Shown: positions 43,496-52,731, counted from the first letter of the stretch. The stretch is 64,000 nucleotides of DNA from WHSW01 sp963821025 (GCA_963821025.1 CAWGCG010000004.1:744001-808000); one strand, 5' to 3'. The notes: a model not told the origin generated them from the letters alone. Made by a program: numbers and translations.

Positions 43496-45135
43496 GGTGA
43501 TTCGAGCCGCTCGTCGATCACGGCATCGGCGCTCTGGCGCGAGCGCAGGTGACCGGTGATCGCCGCGACGAAGCGCGCTCGGTCGAGGCTCAGCAACCTG
43601 GTCGGGGTGACGGTGCGAACGGTCGCCGAGCGTCGTTCGCGCCGCAGCAGGGCGATCTCCCCGAACGACTCACCCTCACCCTGATTGCCTCTGTGCGCGC
43701 CTTGCTTCAGCACCTCGACCTCGCCCGAGTCGATCAAATAGAAGCGGTCGCCGCGATCGCCCTCGGTGATCACCTCCCGTCCTTCGCCGACCTCCAGAGC
43801 GACCAGATCGTGGCTGAGGCGCTCGAGCGTGGCCAGCGGCAGCGGCGCGAAGATCGGGTCGCCTCGCAACAGCGAAAACCGCCGTTGCTCGACCGGGGCC
43901 CCGATCTCGAACGAGCGCAGACGTCCCCACCTCAAGAGCGCGAAGCCGGGCAGGATCGCGGCGATCGCCAGCACCGCAACGCGAACGCCGAGCAGCTCGA
44001 CCAGCCCCGCGACCACGATCGACCCGGCCGCCATCGCCAGCAGGCGCGCTGTCTCGAGCGAGCCGCGGACGCGGGAGAGCACCTCGTCGTCTCCGAGCCG
44101 TTGCAAAAGCGTGTTGCCCGCGACCTCGACCAGGGTGAAGCCGAACCCGGCGCCGAGCCAGCCCGCATACGCCGCCGCTGCGGTCGCCGCGGCGCCGGGC
44201 AGCGCTATCGCCAGTCCCACGATCAGGCTTCCGGCGACCAATCCGGAGACCAGCCGACCGCGGTCGACCATGACCGCCAACGCCGCCCCCCCGAGCAGCG
44301 CCCCCACGCCCCACGCGGCGTTGAGATAACCGACGCTTGAGTCCGCGAGGCCGAGCAGCTCGAGTGCCAGGATCACGACCACGACGTCCGCGGCGCCGAG
44401 GACGAACTCGAGCAGGGTGAGCGAGATTCCGAGCAGGCGCAGCCGCGGATCTCGCAGCAGCGCGCGAACCCCGGCCGCGGTCTCGCGCGCGATTCCGCCG
44501 GCCCGCGCCGTGTCCGTGACCGAGGGCCTGCGATCCGGTCGGATCGTCAGCAGCGCGATGCAGCTCGCCCCCGCCGCGAGGGCGGCGACCGCGAACACCG
44601 CCTCGACCGAGCTCAGCGCGAGCAGGACGCCGGTCAGCAGCGAGCCTCCGAGGAAGCCGAGGTTGTCCATCGCGCTGTGGGCGACGTTCGCCGCCGAGAG
44701 CTCCTGGGGGGTCCGGGCGAGCTGGGGCATCAGCGCGCTCTCGGCGGGAATGTAGGGGCTCGCCACCACCGTGAACAGGCCGGCGAGAGCGAAGACCACC
44801 GATGCCGGCAACTCGATCGCGACGGCCAGCGCGGCGGCAGCGAGGACGAAGCCGGTGGCGAGGGTGCTCGCGAGCAACACCGAGCGGCGCGAGTACCGAT
44901 CCCCCAGCAGGGCGCCGAACGGCGAGGCCAAGGCGCCCGGCAGCAACCGGACGAGCCCGGCGAGCCCGACCGCGGCCGCCCCGCCGACGCCGTAGGCATA
45001 GACGCCCAGGGTGATCGCGAAGCCCCAGTTCGAGAACGAGACCCCGACCCAGGCGATCTGCAGCCGCCCGAGGGCGGGGTTTCGAAAGACCTCGCCCAGC
45101 GCCCGGACCGGCGCGCGGATCCCGTTGGTGCTCAC
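43492..45135 (-). CDS. MFS transporter fused to a C-terminal cyclic-nucleotide-binding domain
   Basis: A 547-residue protein starting at GTG. Residues 15-395 form the membrane part with about 12 helices (GVSFSNWGFAITLGVYAYGV, LLPGALASPFGALLGDRYSR, and EVAGNTLLQRLGDDEVLSRV between later helices), resembling enterobactin-exporter-like MFS_3 proteins. Residues 410-535 form a cNMP domain: LVALEVGEGREVITEGDRGD, RFYLIDSGEVEVLKQG and EGESFGEIALLRRERRSATV. So transport may be gated by cyclic nucleotides. Its stop codon overlaps that of the receiver-flavoprotein in a CTAG. Confidence 0.88.
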   Translation of the reverse strand: MSTNGIRAPVRALGEVFRNPALGRLQIAWVGVSFSNWGFAITLGVYAYGVGGAAAVGLAGLVRLLPGALASPFGALLGDRYSRRSVLLASTLATGFVLAAAALAVAIELPASVVFALAGLFTVVASPYIPAESALMPQLARTPQELSAANVAHSAMDNLGFLGGSLLTGVLLALSSVEAVFAVAALAAGASCIALLTIRPDRRPSVTDTARAGGIARETAAGVRALLRDPRLRLLGISLTLLEFVLGAADVVVVILALELLGLADSSVGYLNAAWGVGALLGGAALAVMVDRGRLVSGLVAGSLIVGLAIALPGAAATAAAAYAGWLGAGFGFTLVEVAGNTLLQRLGDDEVLSRVRGSLETARLLAMAAGSIVVAGLVELLGVRVAVLAIAAILPGFALLRWGRLRSFEIGAPVEQRRFSLLRGDPIFAPLPLATLERLSHDLVALEVGEGREVITEGDRGDRFYLIDSGEVEVLKQGAHRGNQGEGESFGEIALLRRERRSATVRTVTPTRLLSLDRARFVAAITGHLRSRQSADAVIDERLESP

Positions 45136-45179
45136 CAGGCCGGGATCTTGTCAAGCCGCCGGTGGCTAGCGTGCAGCCG

Positions 45180-45800
45180 ATGGGAGCCCACCACCGCTCG
45201 GTCGCCTGGTCGAAGGACGACCCTCCCGGAAACGAGTACGCCGAGTTCGAGCTCGCCGCCGATCGGCTGCGGATCGAGGGGGTGGCGATCGGATCGGCGC
45301 CGCTCGGCTACCGGCTCGACTACGAACTGGACACGGCCGCCGGGTTCGTGACCACGCGGCTGCAGGTGGTCGCGCGCGGCGACGGCTGGCGCCGGGCGAT
45401 CGAGCTGCGCAGGACGACCGACGGAGGATGGAGTTGCAACGCCTCGGCCGACGGTGAGCTCGACCTGCCCGCTCCCGGCGCACCCGATATGGCCCCGTTC
45501 GAAGAAGCGCTCGACCCCGACCTGGCGCTCTCGCCGGCGACCAACTCGATTCCGGTGCTTCGCCATGGGCTGCTCGATCGCGGTCGCTCGCCGGAGCTGG
45601 TCATGGTCTGGATCTCGGTCCCCGACCTCGCGCTTCATCGCTCGCCGCAGCGCTACGAGTTCGCCCGCTCGCTCGACGCGCGCCGCCGCGCCGTGAGCTT
45701 CGTCGCCCCGAATCCTGACGAGGGTGACTTCGTCGCCGAGATCGTCTTCGACGACGACGGGATCGTCGTCGACTACCCCGGGATCGCGACGCGGCTCTGA
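45180..45800 (+). CDS. Putative glycolipid-binding family protein (PF06475-like)
   Basis: A 206-residue protein starting MGAHHRSVAWSKDDPPGNEY. Beta-rich pattern: EFELAADRLRIEGVAIGSAP, LGYRLDYELDTAAGFVTTRL, GGWSCNASADGELDLPAPGA and SPATNSIPVLRHGLLDRG. The WSCNASADGE segment is characteristic of the putative glycolipid-binding family. No signal peptide. Divergent from the MFS-cNMP gene by 44 bp. Biochemical role not known. Confidence 0.75.
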   Translation: MGAHHRSVAWSKDDPPGNEYAEFELAADRLRIEGVAIGSAPLGYRLDYELDTAAGFVTTRLQVVARGDGWRRAIELRRTTDGGWSCNASADGELDLPAPGAPDMAPFEEALDPDLALSPATNSIPVLRHGLLDRGRSPELVMVWISVPDLALHRSPQRYEFARSLDARRRAVSFVAPNPDEGDFVAEIVFDDDGIVVDYPGIATRL

Positions 45801-45869
45801 CCTGCTCGGAGTGCGAACGCGCGCCGTCGCACTGTTTGTGTAGCTTTCCCGATCTTGTTAGTCAACAAA

Positions 45870-46367
45870 ATGAGGAATGGCACGGTGAAAGTGAGATTGA
45901 AGAACGCGCTCGCACTGGCGGCGACGGCAACGCTGGCTCTCGGCGGCCTCGCGGCCTGCGGAGACGACGACTCGAGCGAGGAGGGCTCCTCGACGGCCGC
46001 GTTGAGCTCGGAGGATCTGGTCTCGCAGGGTGATCAGATCTGCAAGGAGCACGCCGATGCGATCAACTCGGCGGTGGTCGAGATCAGCAAGGGCGGCGAG
46101 CCGGCCGCGGTCGACGTCCGCGTCACCACCAAGGAGGTGGTCCTGCCGCAGTACAGCGCCCAGATCGGTCAGCTCGGCGCGCTCGAGCCGCCCGAGGACC
46201 TGAGCACGCAGTGGGACACCTGGCTTACCGACTCGACCGCAACCCGCGACGCGATCAAGGATGACCCGGAGATCATCTTCGACGGCTCGCAATTCGAGGC
46301 GGTGAACACGCAGGCGAAGGAGCTCGGCCTCGGCCAGGACTGTCTCGCCGGACCCACCTCGGCCTGA
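45870..46367 (+). CDS. Putative lipoprotein
   Basis: A 165-residue protein from MRNGTVKVRLK, with a lipoprotein signal (NALALAATATLALGGLAAC, lipobox LAAC), an acidic/Ser linker and a mature helical domain: DLVSQGDQICKEHADAINSA and a second Cys in LGQDCLAGPTSA, possibly a disulfide pair. A TTG five codons upstream is also in frame. Function unknown; likely envelope-anchored. Confidence 0.75.
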   Translation: MRNGTVKVRLKNALALAATATLALGGLAACGDDDSSEEGSSTAALSSEDLVSQGDQICKEHADAINSAVVEISKGGEPAAVDVRVTTKEVVLPQYSAQIGQLGALEPPEDLSTQWDTWLTDSTATRDAIKDDPEIIFDGSQFEAVNTQAKELGLGQDCLAGPTSA

Positions 46368-46439
46368 CCGTCTGATCCTCGAGATCCTCCGTGGCGCGCC
46401 GGTAGCCTCCCGCGTCCACGGAGGATCGAGAAGGCAGGG

Positions 46440-46757
46440 ATGAAGCGCGCAGTTCTCACGGCGCTCGCGACCGCAGGCGCGATCGCGATGGCCGCCGCCC
46501 CGGCGGCGGCGATCGACAAGGTGGCCTCGATCGCTTCCGAGGGACCGGGGCCGGATGCCTACGACCAGGTCGAGGTCCATCAGATCGGGCAGGGCGCGAG
46601 GGCGCTGGTGAAGCGGGCGCAGACGACGAAGAAGGAGTCGATGCTGGTCAACGGAGCACCAGCGCAGAGCCATCTCGACCCGCTGGTCGCCGCGCCGAAG
46701 CGCAACGAGTTCCTGAAGACGGTGATCGGCTTCCTTCAGGAAAACGAAGAAAAGTAG
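46440..46757 (+). CDS. Small secreted protein of unknown function
   Basis: A 105-residue protein with an N-terminal signal peptide (MKRAVLTALATAGAIAMAAA, cleavage after AAA) and a basic-polar mature part ending TVIGFLQENEEK. No family recognised. It follows the lipoprotein gene by 72 bp in the same direction. Confidence 0.6.
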   Translation: MKRAVLTALATAGAIAMAAAPAAAIDKVASIASEGPGPDAYDQVEVHQIGQGARALVKRAQTTKKESMLVNGAPAQSHLDPLVAAPKRNEFLKTVIGFLQENEEK

Positions 46758-46860
46758 GCAGCCCTAACACGACGGACTCCGGTTCGCGTAGCATGCTCGC
46801 AGGCGCCGCTCGGGACGACCAGTGGACTGAGGGCGACAACACGATGATGCGAGGCGACTG

Positions 46861-47883
46861 ATGGGTGAGACGGTGGGACCGAAGCACGACCTGTCCACCT
46901 ACTCGCGGCCCGACCTCGGCCGCAGCGTGCTGGACCTCTGCACCTCGGTCGTCCCCTACCTGGCGCTCTCGGTACTCATGTGGTTGACCTTCGAGGTTTC
47001 GGTGTGGCTGACGATCGCGTTGATGGTGCCGACCGCAGGGTTCCTGCTCCGCACCTTCATCGTCTTTCACGACTGCGGCCACGGCTCGTTCCTGCCGACC
47101 AAGGCGCTCAATCGCTGGGTCGGCCGGTTCACCGCGCTGCTGGTCTGGCAGCCGTATGCCAACTGGCGCCACGACCATGCCGTCCACCACGGCACCGCCG
47201 GCGACCTCGACCGCCGTGGCCAGGGCGACGTCCCGACCTGGACCGTCGCCGAGTATTACGAGCGCCCCTGGCACCAGCGGCTCGGCTACCGCCTGTTTCG
47301 CAACCCGATGGTGATGTTCGGGATCGGGCCGATCTGGTCGTTGATGGTCGGGCCGCGGTTGAGCTCACTCGAGAAGCGCAAGCGGCTTCGCAACAGCATC
47401 ACCCTGACCAACCTGACCCTGGCGGCGGCGATCGGCGCCTTCGTCGTCTTCGTCGGCTGGAAGGAGTTCCTGCTGATCGAGATCGTGCCTGCGTTGCTCG
47501 CCGGGATGGCCGGCGTCTGGCTCTTTTACGTCCAGCACCAGTTCGAGGACGTCTACTGGGAGAGCACCGACCGCTGGAGCTACGCGGACGCCGCCCTCCA
47601 GGGCAGCTCCTACCTGAAGCTGCCGCAACCGCTGCAGTTCTTCACCGGCAATATCGGCCTCCACCACGTCCATCACCTGAACGCGCGGATTCCCAACTAC
47701 AACCTGCAGCGCGCCCACGACGAGAACGAGGTCTTCCACGACGTCCCGGTGCTGACCATGCGCGAGAGCTTCAGGTGCGTGCGGCTGAAGCTGATCGACA
47801 CCGACAGCGGGCGGCTGGTCACCTGGGCCGAGGCCCGTCAGCTCGTCCGCGCGCCGGCGCCCGTGCCCGCTCCCGCGGGCTAG
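46861..47883 (+). CDS. Membrane fatty acid desaturase
   Basis: A 340-residue integral membrane di-iron enzyme. The three histidine boxes are HDCGH (70-74), HDHAVHH (104-110) and HHVHH (268-272). Helices are at about 30-65 and 185-225. It introduces a double bond into acyl chains, adjusting membrane fluidity, with electrons from ferredoxin or a cytochrome. Closest in pattern to delta-12/omega-3-like desaturases, but regioselectivity is not predictable. The stop overlaps that of the convergent gene by CTAG. No ferredoxin reductase neighbour. Confidence 0.9.
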   Translation: MGETVGPKHDLSTYSRPDLGRSVLDLCTSVVPYLALSVLMWLTFEVSVWLTIALMVPTAGFLLRTFIVFHDCGHGSFLPTKALNRWVGRFTALLVWQPYANWRHDHAVHHGTAGDLDRRGQGDVPTWTVAEYYERPWHQRLGYRLFRNPMVMFGIGPIWSLMVGPRLSSLEKRKRLRNSITLTNLTLAAAIGAFVVFVGWKEFLLIEIVPALLAGMAGVWLFYVQHQFEDVYWESTDRWSYADAALQGSSYLKLPQPLQFFTGNIGLHHVHHLNARIPNYNLQRAHDENEVFHDVPVLTMRESFRCVRLKLIDTDSGRLVTWAEARQLVRAPAPVPAPAG

Positions 47884-49232
47884 TACCCGCCGCCGAGGAT
47901 CCGCGCCTTCTCGGCGGCGAACTCGTCCGGGCCGAGCGCGCCCGAGTCGCGCAGGCGCGTCAGCCGCTCGAGCTCGTCGATCCTGGTGTCCGCGCCGGCC
48001 GTCGCCGGCGCCTGCGCAGCGACCCCAGCCGTGGTGCGACGCTCGCGAGCCTCGCGCATCCGCGCCGCGAGGGCCTGGGCGACACCCTCGCTGGAGTCCG
48101 CGCTGACCCGGTCGGGAAACTCGCGGATCACCTGGCGTCTGAGCAGCTCGGTGCCGAGCACCAACAGGGCGATCAACACCAGCGAAGGCACCAACCGATG
48201 GGTTCCCTCGGTCGGGTCCCACCAGAAGAGCAGGATCAACAGTGCCGCGAGCCCGCCATAGGCATAGGCGGGCCGTCGCAGCCAGGGAGTGATCGCCGAG
48301 CGGATCGAGGTCGCGATCGAGGTCGGACCAGCGAGCCACGCCGCGATCACGATGAAGACGCCGTAGAGGACCAGCGCCTCGGCGATCTCGGTCAGCTGCG
48401 AGGTGCCGATCGTCCAGGTCGCGTCGACCGCGCCGTCGGCGCTGGCGACGTCGGAGAGCGATTCGACCACCGCATTGCCGGCGATCCGGTGCAACAGCAG
48501 GATCAGGGCGCCGACGACGATCAGGCTGATCCCGCCCGCGCGCAGGGTCTGGCGGCGTCGGTCGCCGGCGATGTAGATCGCAACCGCGTAGAGGATCAGG
48601 GCGAGCGCGGCGAGCACCCAGGCGAGGGTGCGCAGCAGCCTGACCGCGTTTTGGGCCGCCTCGAGCTCGTCGGATTTGATGATCTGCAGCTGGGCTACGT
48701 CGGCGGGCAGCTTCGAGGCGAGATCGGCGCTGATCCCGAGCTGCGCGGTGATCTGGTCGACGATCGAGCGCAGATCGAGGGTGACCTCGCCGCCGCTGGT
48801 CGAGAGCGCGCCTTCATCGTCATCGATGATCGCCAGGAATTGCGAGTGGGCGGCGCGGTTGGCGGCCTCCCAGAGATCCTGGACCTTGGGCTGGGCCAAG
48901 GCTCTGTGGGCGACATCGTCGGCGAGCTGGCGCAGCGCGCCCGACACCGGTCCGGCGAGCGGCTGCACCTCGGGCGGCAGTCGCGACGCGAGCTCGGCCT
49001 CGACGTCGACATTCGAGTAGAGCTCCGTGACGAGGAACTCGGCGAGCGCGTCCTGGATCTCGGCGTTTTCGAGCAGCTTGGTCGAGGTCTCGGTCCAGGT
49101 CTCGGTCTCGAGCACCTGGCGCTTGGCCCAGACCGCGAAGCTCCCGATCACCAACAGGACGGAGGCGATCACGATCAACGCGATCGGCAGCGCCCGGCGG
49201 CCCCTCGATGCGGCTGCTTCCCCCTCGTTCAC
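47880..49232 (-). CDS. Large membrane protein with C-terminal SHOCT-like tail
   Basis: A 450-residue protein starting at GTG (VNEGEAAASRG), chosen because it leaves 20 bp to the upstream gene. One N-terminal helix (LPIALIVIASVLLVIGSFAV) precedes an extracytoplasmic alpha-helical domain (about 40-220), then a block of helices (LAWVLAALALILYAVAIYIA, GGISLIVVGALILLLHRIAG, and three more). The end RIDELERLTRLRDSGALGPD is a SHOCT motif. Unknown function; similar architecture is common in actinobacteria. It converges with the desaturase. Confidence 0.75.
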   Translation of the reverse strand: MNEGEAAASRGRRALPIALIVIASVLLVIGSFAVWAKRQVLETETWTETSTKLLENAEIQDALAEFLVTELYSNVDVEAELASRLPPEVQPLAGPVSGALRQLADDVAHRALAQPKVQDLWEAANRAAHSQFLAIIDDDEGALSTSGGEVTLDLRSIVDQITAQLGISADLASKLPADVAQLQIIKSDELEAAQNAVRLLRTLAWVLAALALILYAVAIYIAGDRRRQTLRAGGISLIVVGALILLLHRIAGNAVVESLSDVASADGAVDATWTIGTSQLTEIAEALVLYGVFIVIAAWLAGPTSIATSIRSAITPWLRRPAYAYGGLAALLILLFWWDPTEGTHRLVPSLVLIALLVLGTELLRRQVIREFPDRVSADSSEGVAQALAARMREARERRTTAGVAAQAPATAGADTRIDELERLTRLRDSGALGPDEFAAEKARILGGGY

Positions 49233-49252
49233 GCGCCGATCGAGCCTATCCG

Positions 49253-50113
49253 TTAACCGAACCCGGCGAGGCGTTCGCCCAGCCGGTTCATCCCGCGAGC
49301 CTTGGCGGCCTTCGCCGCGGCCCTCCAATCGGTGCGCTTGGCCCGGGGCCGCCCGACCTTGGCATCTCGCAGCGTCGCGATGTCCTTAAACGCCAGCAGC
49401 TCCTCGCGGGCACCGAGCAGCGAGGCCCGCAGCGCCGGGCGGCGCTCGCCGATCGCGTGCTCGAGCACCCCCTCGAGCGATCCGTGCTCGCGAAGCAGCT
49501 CAGCCGCGGTCTTCTCGCCGACCCCCTTGGCCCCGGGCAGGCCGTCGGAGGGATCGCCTCGCAGGGCGATGAAGTCGGGAACGAGCTCGGGGTCGATCCC
49601 GTAGCGGCCCCGGACCTCCGTGGGCCCGATCGACTCGCCGCCCCTGGCCCCGCCGGTGCTCACGTAGAGCACCGTCGTGCGCTCGGTCGCGCACTGAAAC
49701 AGGTCGCGATCGCCGGTCAGCAGCAACGCCTCGCCGCCGGCGCGCTCCTCGACCCTGGCGTAGGAGCCGAGCAGGTCGTCGGCCTCGAGCGAGTCGTGGT
49801 CGGTGACCGTCCAGCCGAAGGCGCCGAAGAACTCGCCGGCGTCGGTCCACTGGGGCACGAGCTCATCGGGCATCGGCGGTCGCGCGGCGTGATAGGCGGG
49901 GTAGAGCTCGACTCGGTAGGTCGCCGCATCGGGTCCGAAACACAGCGCGACCGCGCGCGGCTGGTGGCGCTCGACCTCGCGAATGATCAGGTTGGCGGCT
50001 CCGAGCAGCGCGTTGACCGGCGTTCCGTCGCTGCCCTTGATCGAGCTCGGCAGGGCGTGGAAGGCGCGATAGAGCATCGAGGGGGTGTCGACCGCGAGCA
50101 AGGCTCCTGCCAT
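49253..50113 (-). CDS. 5'-3' exonuclease (PIN/FEN-like)
   Basis: A 286-residue protein with the polI-type 5' nuclease fold: LLAVDTPSMLYRAFHALPSS (first Asp), CFGPDAATYRVELYPAYHAA, VTDHDSLEADDLLGSYARVE and LLTGDRDLFQCATERTTVLY with the metal-binding acidic residues, then the helix-hairpin-helix DFIALRGDPSDGLPGAKGVG. It cleaves 5' flaps and RNA primers. No polymerase domain is fused, so it is a stand-alone FEN as in several actinobacteria. The lipoprotein-hydrolase gene lies 4 bp upstream on the same strand. Confidence 0.93.
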   Translation of the reverse strand: MAGALLAVDTPSMLYRAFHALPSSIKGSDGTPVNALLGAANLIIREVERHQPRAVALCFGPDAATYRVELYPAYHAARPPMPDELVPQWTDAGEFFGAFGWTVTDHDSLEADDLLGSYARVEERAGGEALLLTGDRDLFQCATERTTVLYVSTGGARGGESIGPTEVRGRYGIDPELVPDFIALRGDPSDGLPGAKGVGEKTAAELLREHGSLEGVLEHAIGERRPALRASLLGAREELLAFKDIATLRDAKVGRPRAKRTDWRAAAKAAKARGMNRLGERLAGFG

Positions 50114-50117
50114 CGGC

Positions 50118-51527
50118 TCAGTCCCCGGTGGTGTGCTCGCGGATGAAGCGCCTTACCTCTCGGGCGCCGTCGCCGCTGCGGTAGTAGGTCGCATTGACGT
50201 GTCCGGCGTTGCGGGTGATGTACTGGCGCGAGTTCGGAAACTCGTCGGCGACCCACTTGCCCTCTTGCGCCGTGGTCAGGTTGTCCATCTCGCCGGAGAT
50301 CACCAGCACCGGCGCCTTGGTCGGCTCGTCGCCGGGTGAGATCGGCGGCTCGTAGACATCGGTCGGCTTCGGCCAGGTCAGGCACTCGAGATAGCCGAAG
50401 TCGGGGTCGAGCGCGATCTCGCGCGGCTTGAACGGGCCGAAGTTGTCGTCGTGCTCGCGGATCGCGCGCTCGAGCTGGCGGCGGCGCTCGGGCTCGTCGG
50501 CCTGCTTGTCCCAGATCATCGGATAGTCGTTGCAGCCGACTGCGAGCTCACCCGCCCGTACGTAACCGCGCGCGTCTCCCGAGGACGCTTTCAGCGGCGC
50601 CGCGGTGAGCTCCTCCCACTGCTTCGGATGGCCGTCGACGAGGGCGGCGCCGGCGTGATCGATCTCGACATAGGAATGCGGGGTGCCGTAGGTGGCGCCC
50701 GAGAAGGCGTCGAGCAGCGAGCCGACGCCACGGCCGGTCTCGCGCAGGTAGGTGGCCAACCGCTGGAGCCGGGCGCCGGCGTCGCCGTTGCACTTCGGCG
50801 CCCGCCGGCAGGCGAGCTCAAGCACCCGGTTGCCGGTCCGGATCAGGCTCCCGTACCAGGGTGACTCGCCGCGGGCGGGGTAGGCGGAGTCGAGCACCAG
50901 CGCCTTCAACGTGTCGGGATGGCGGAAGGCGTAGGACTGGGACAGAAAGGTCCCATAGGAGTCGCCATAGAGAACGATCTTGTCGAGCCCGAGCGCCTCG
51001 CGAATGTCGTTGACGTCGTCGGCGCCGGCCGAGCTGCGGTAGGAGATGAAGCGCTTGCCCAGGCGGCGCGCGCAGGTCGACAGGGTCAGGAACTCGGGGC
51101 CGCGTCCCTTCTGCAGGTCGGGGCAGTCATAGCGCTCCGAGAGCCCGGTGCCGCGCTGGTCGACGACGACCAGATCGCGCCGCTCGAGCAGCGGGCCGAA
51201 CAGCTTCGAGTAGGTGTTCGCGGTCCCGGTGCTGCCGAAGCCAGGTCCACCCTCGTGAGCGAAGATCGTCGCCAGCGGGGGTTTGTCCGCCCGGTCGCGC
51301 TCGCGCACCGCGAAGGCGACCTCGGTCGTCCCGTAGGAGTCGTCGCTGCGCTCGAACGGGACCTCGATCTCGCCGCACCGAAACCCCTCGGCGTTGGGGA
51401 TCGAGCCGCAGCGCTGGAGCTCGGCCGACGGCGCCCGTTGCGGCCCGGCGTCATGTTCCTCAGCATCGCCGCAGCCGGTGAGGCCGAGCGCGATTGCGAG
51501 CGTCAGGACGGTCAGCGGTCGTCGCAC
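50118..51527 (-). CDS. Secreted alpha/beta-hydrolase (proline iminopeptidase/TAP-like) lipoprotein
   Basis: A 469-residue protein starting at GTG (VRRPLTVLTLAIALGLTGCG), a lipoprotein signal with lipobox LTGC. Oxyanion region FAHEGGPGFGSTG, nucleophile elbow LYGDSYGTFLSQSYAF, Asp in VLVISGEMDNLTT and His in ITRNAGHVNATYYRSG. The C-terminal TAP-like domain is typical of actinobacterial tripeptidyl aminopeptidases. An open frame continues far upstream (to 52343), but that part lies antisense to the channel gene and is not coding. It probably trims peptides at the cell surface. Confidence 0.88.
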   Translation of the reverse strand: MRRPLTVLTLAIALGLTGCGDAEEHDAGPQRAPSAELQRCGSIPNAEGFRCGEIEVPFERSDDSYGTTEVAFAVRERDRADKPPLATIFAHEGGPGFGSTGTANTYSKLFGPLLERRDLVVVDQRGTGLSERYDCPDLQKGRGPEFLTLSTCARRLGKRFISYRSSAGADDVNDIREALGLDKIVLYGDSYGTFLSQSYAFRHPDTLKALVLDSAYPARGESPWYGSLIRTGNRVLELACRRAPKCNGDAGARLQRLATYLRETGRGVGSLLDAFSGATYGTPHSYVEIDHAGAALVDGHPKQWEELTAAPLKASSGDARGYVRAGELAVGCNDYPMIWDKQADEPERRRQLERAIREHDDNFGPFKPREIALDPDFGYLECLTWPKPTDVYEPPISPGDEPTKAPVLVISGEMDNLTTAQEGKWVADEFPNSRQYITRNAGHVNATYYRSGDGAREVRRFIREHTTGD

Positions 51528-51599
51528 GCGCAGACCGTATCGCTCGCCCGCCGTCGAAAGGTTGGCTGATCGAGCCAAATGTGATTGGATCGACCGCCC

Positions 51600-52643
51600 A
51601 TGCGGGGAGTGGTGGTCGCGGTGTCCGGGTTGGCAGTTTGCGCGATCGCCTGCACCGGCGCGGCCGCTCAGGAACCCGCGGCGCCGGTTGCCGGCGCCGA
51701 GGAGGCCTCGGGAGCCGATTCGGCGGCCGCCGAGGCCGGCGCCGGAGACGCCGAGGTGGTCCGGGTCGGCGCCCTGCTCAACGACATCCAACAGCTCGAG
51801 CTGCAGACGCACTCCTACAGCGTCGACATGTACATGTGGTTCAAGTGGGACGACCCGAAACTCGACCCGCACCGCTCGTATGAGTTCATGAACGCCTACG
51901 AGCTCTGGGGGCACATCACCACCTACGAGACCGCCGAGCCCGAGCGCCTGCCCGACGGCTCCCTCTACCAGGTGATCCGCGTTCAGGGCAAGTTCAACGC
52001 CAAGCTGCCGCTGGAGAAGTACCCCTTCGACACCCAGCAGCTGCTGGTTGAGATCGAGGACTCCGACAACACCGCCGAGAACCTGGTCTATGTGCCGGAC
52101 CGGCGGCCGATCGCGCTCTCGGAGGGGATCACGATCCCCGGCTGGGACATCGGCGAGCCGACCCTGAGCGTGGTCGAGAACTCCTACCCGACTGATTTCG
52201 GCGACCCCTCCGCTGTGAACCCGACCTACTCCCGGGTGATCATCGCCCTGCCGGTGACCCGGCCGAAGGGCACCTATGCGCTCAAGCTCTTGCTGCCGAT
52301 GCTGCTGGTCGCCCTCACCGCCGCGCTGGCGCTCTCGGTGCACCCGCAGTTCGTCGAGGGCCGGATCGGGATCGGGATCACCGCGCTGCTCACCCTGGTC
52401 GCCCTCCAGATCACCACCAGCTCGACCCTGCCCGAGGTCAACTACCTGCTCTTGCTCGACAAGCTCTACATCCTCTCCTATGGCTTCGTCGTGCTGACGA
52501 TCGCGGTGATCGTGCGCAACTCGTGGGTCGATGCGACCGGCGACGTCGCGGTCGCCTCGCGCGCGGACCGCCGAGGGCTGATCTGGCTCACGATCGCCTA
52601 CTTCGTGATCGCCGCGATCCTGTTCATCACCTCGCTGGCCTGA
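51600..52643 (+). CDS. Pentameric ligand-gated ion channel homologue
   Basis: A 347-residue membrane protein with a signal peptide (MRGVVVAVSGLAVCAIACTG, cleavage near AQE). The extracellular domain has VGALLNDIQQLELQTHSYSV, WFKWDDPKLDP and the Pro-loop motif KYPFDTQQLLVEIEDS. Four transmembrane helices follow: TYALKLLLPMLLVALTAALA, IGIGITALLTLVALQITTSS, LLLLDKLYILSYGFVVLTIA and GLIWLTIAYFVIAAILFITS. This is the GLIC/ELIC-type architecture without the eukaryotic Cys-loop disulfide. Ion selectivity and ligand are unknown. Divergent from the peptidase lipoprotein. Confidence 0.85.
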   Translation: MRGVVVAVSGLAVCAIACTGAAAQEPAAPVAGAEEASGADSAAAEAGAGDAEVVRVGALLNDIQQLELQTHSYSVDMYMWFKWDDPKLDPHRSYEFMNAYELWGHITTYETAEPERLPDGSLYQVIRVQGKFNAKLPLEKYPFDTQQLLVEIEDSDNTAENLVYVPDRRPIALSEGITIPGWDIGEPTLSVVENSYPTDFGDPSAVNPTYSRVIIALPVTRPKGTYALKLLLPMLLVALTAALALSVHPQFVEGRIGIGITALLTLVALQITTSSTLPEVNYLLLLDKLYILSYGFVVLTIAVIVRNSWVDATGDVAVASRADRRGLIWLTIAYFVIAAILFITSLA

Positions 52644-52731
52644 CGCCGCGGGGCGCCGCTTAGACCAGGCCGACGACGTTCGCCATCACTCGCCGCCTCT
52701 AACCGATCGCAGAAGCTGAGAGCATGGGTCG

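Noticed and set aside
46980..49256. 758-codon open frame crossing the desaturase and the membrane protein
   Set aside because: Runs over two well-supported genes in another frame with no recognisable domains.
51528..52343. Upstream extension of the TAP-like peptidase on the minus strand
   Set aside because: It lies antisense to the channel gene, and the lipoprotein signal gives a natural start at 51527.
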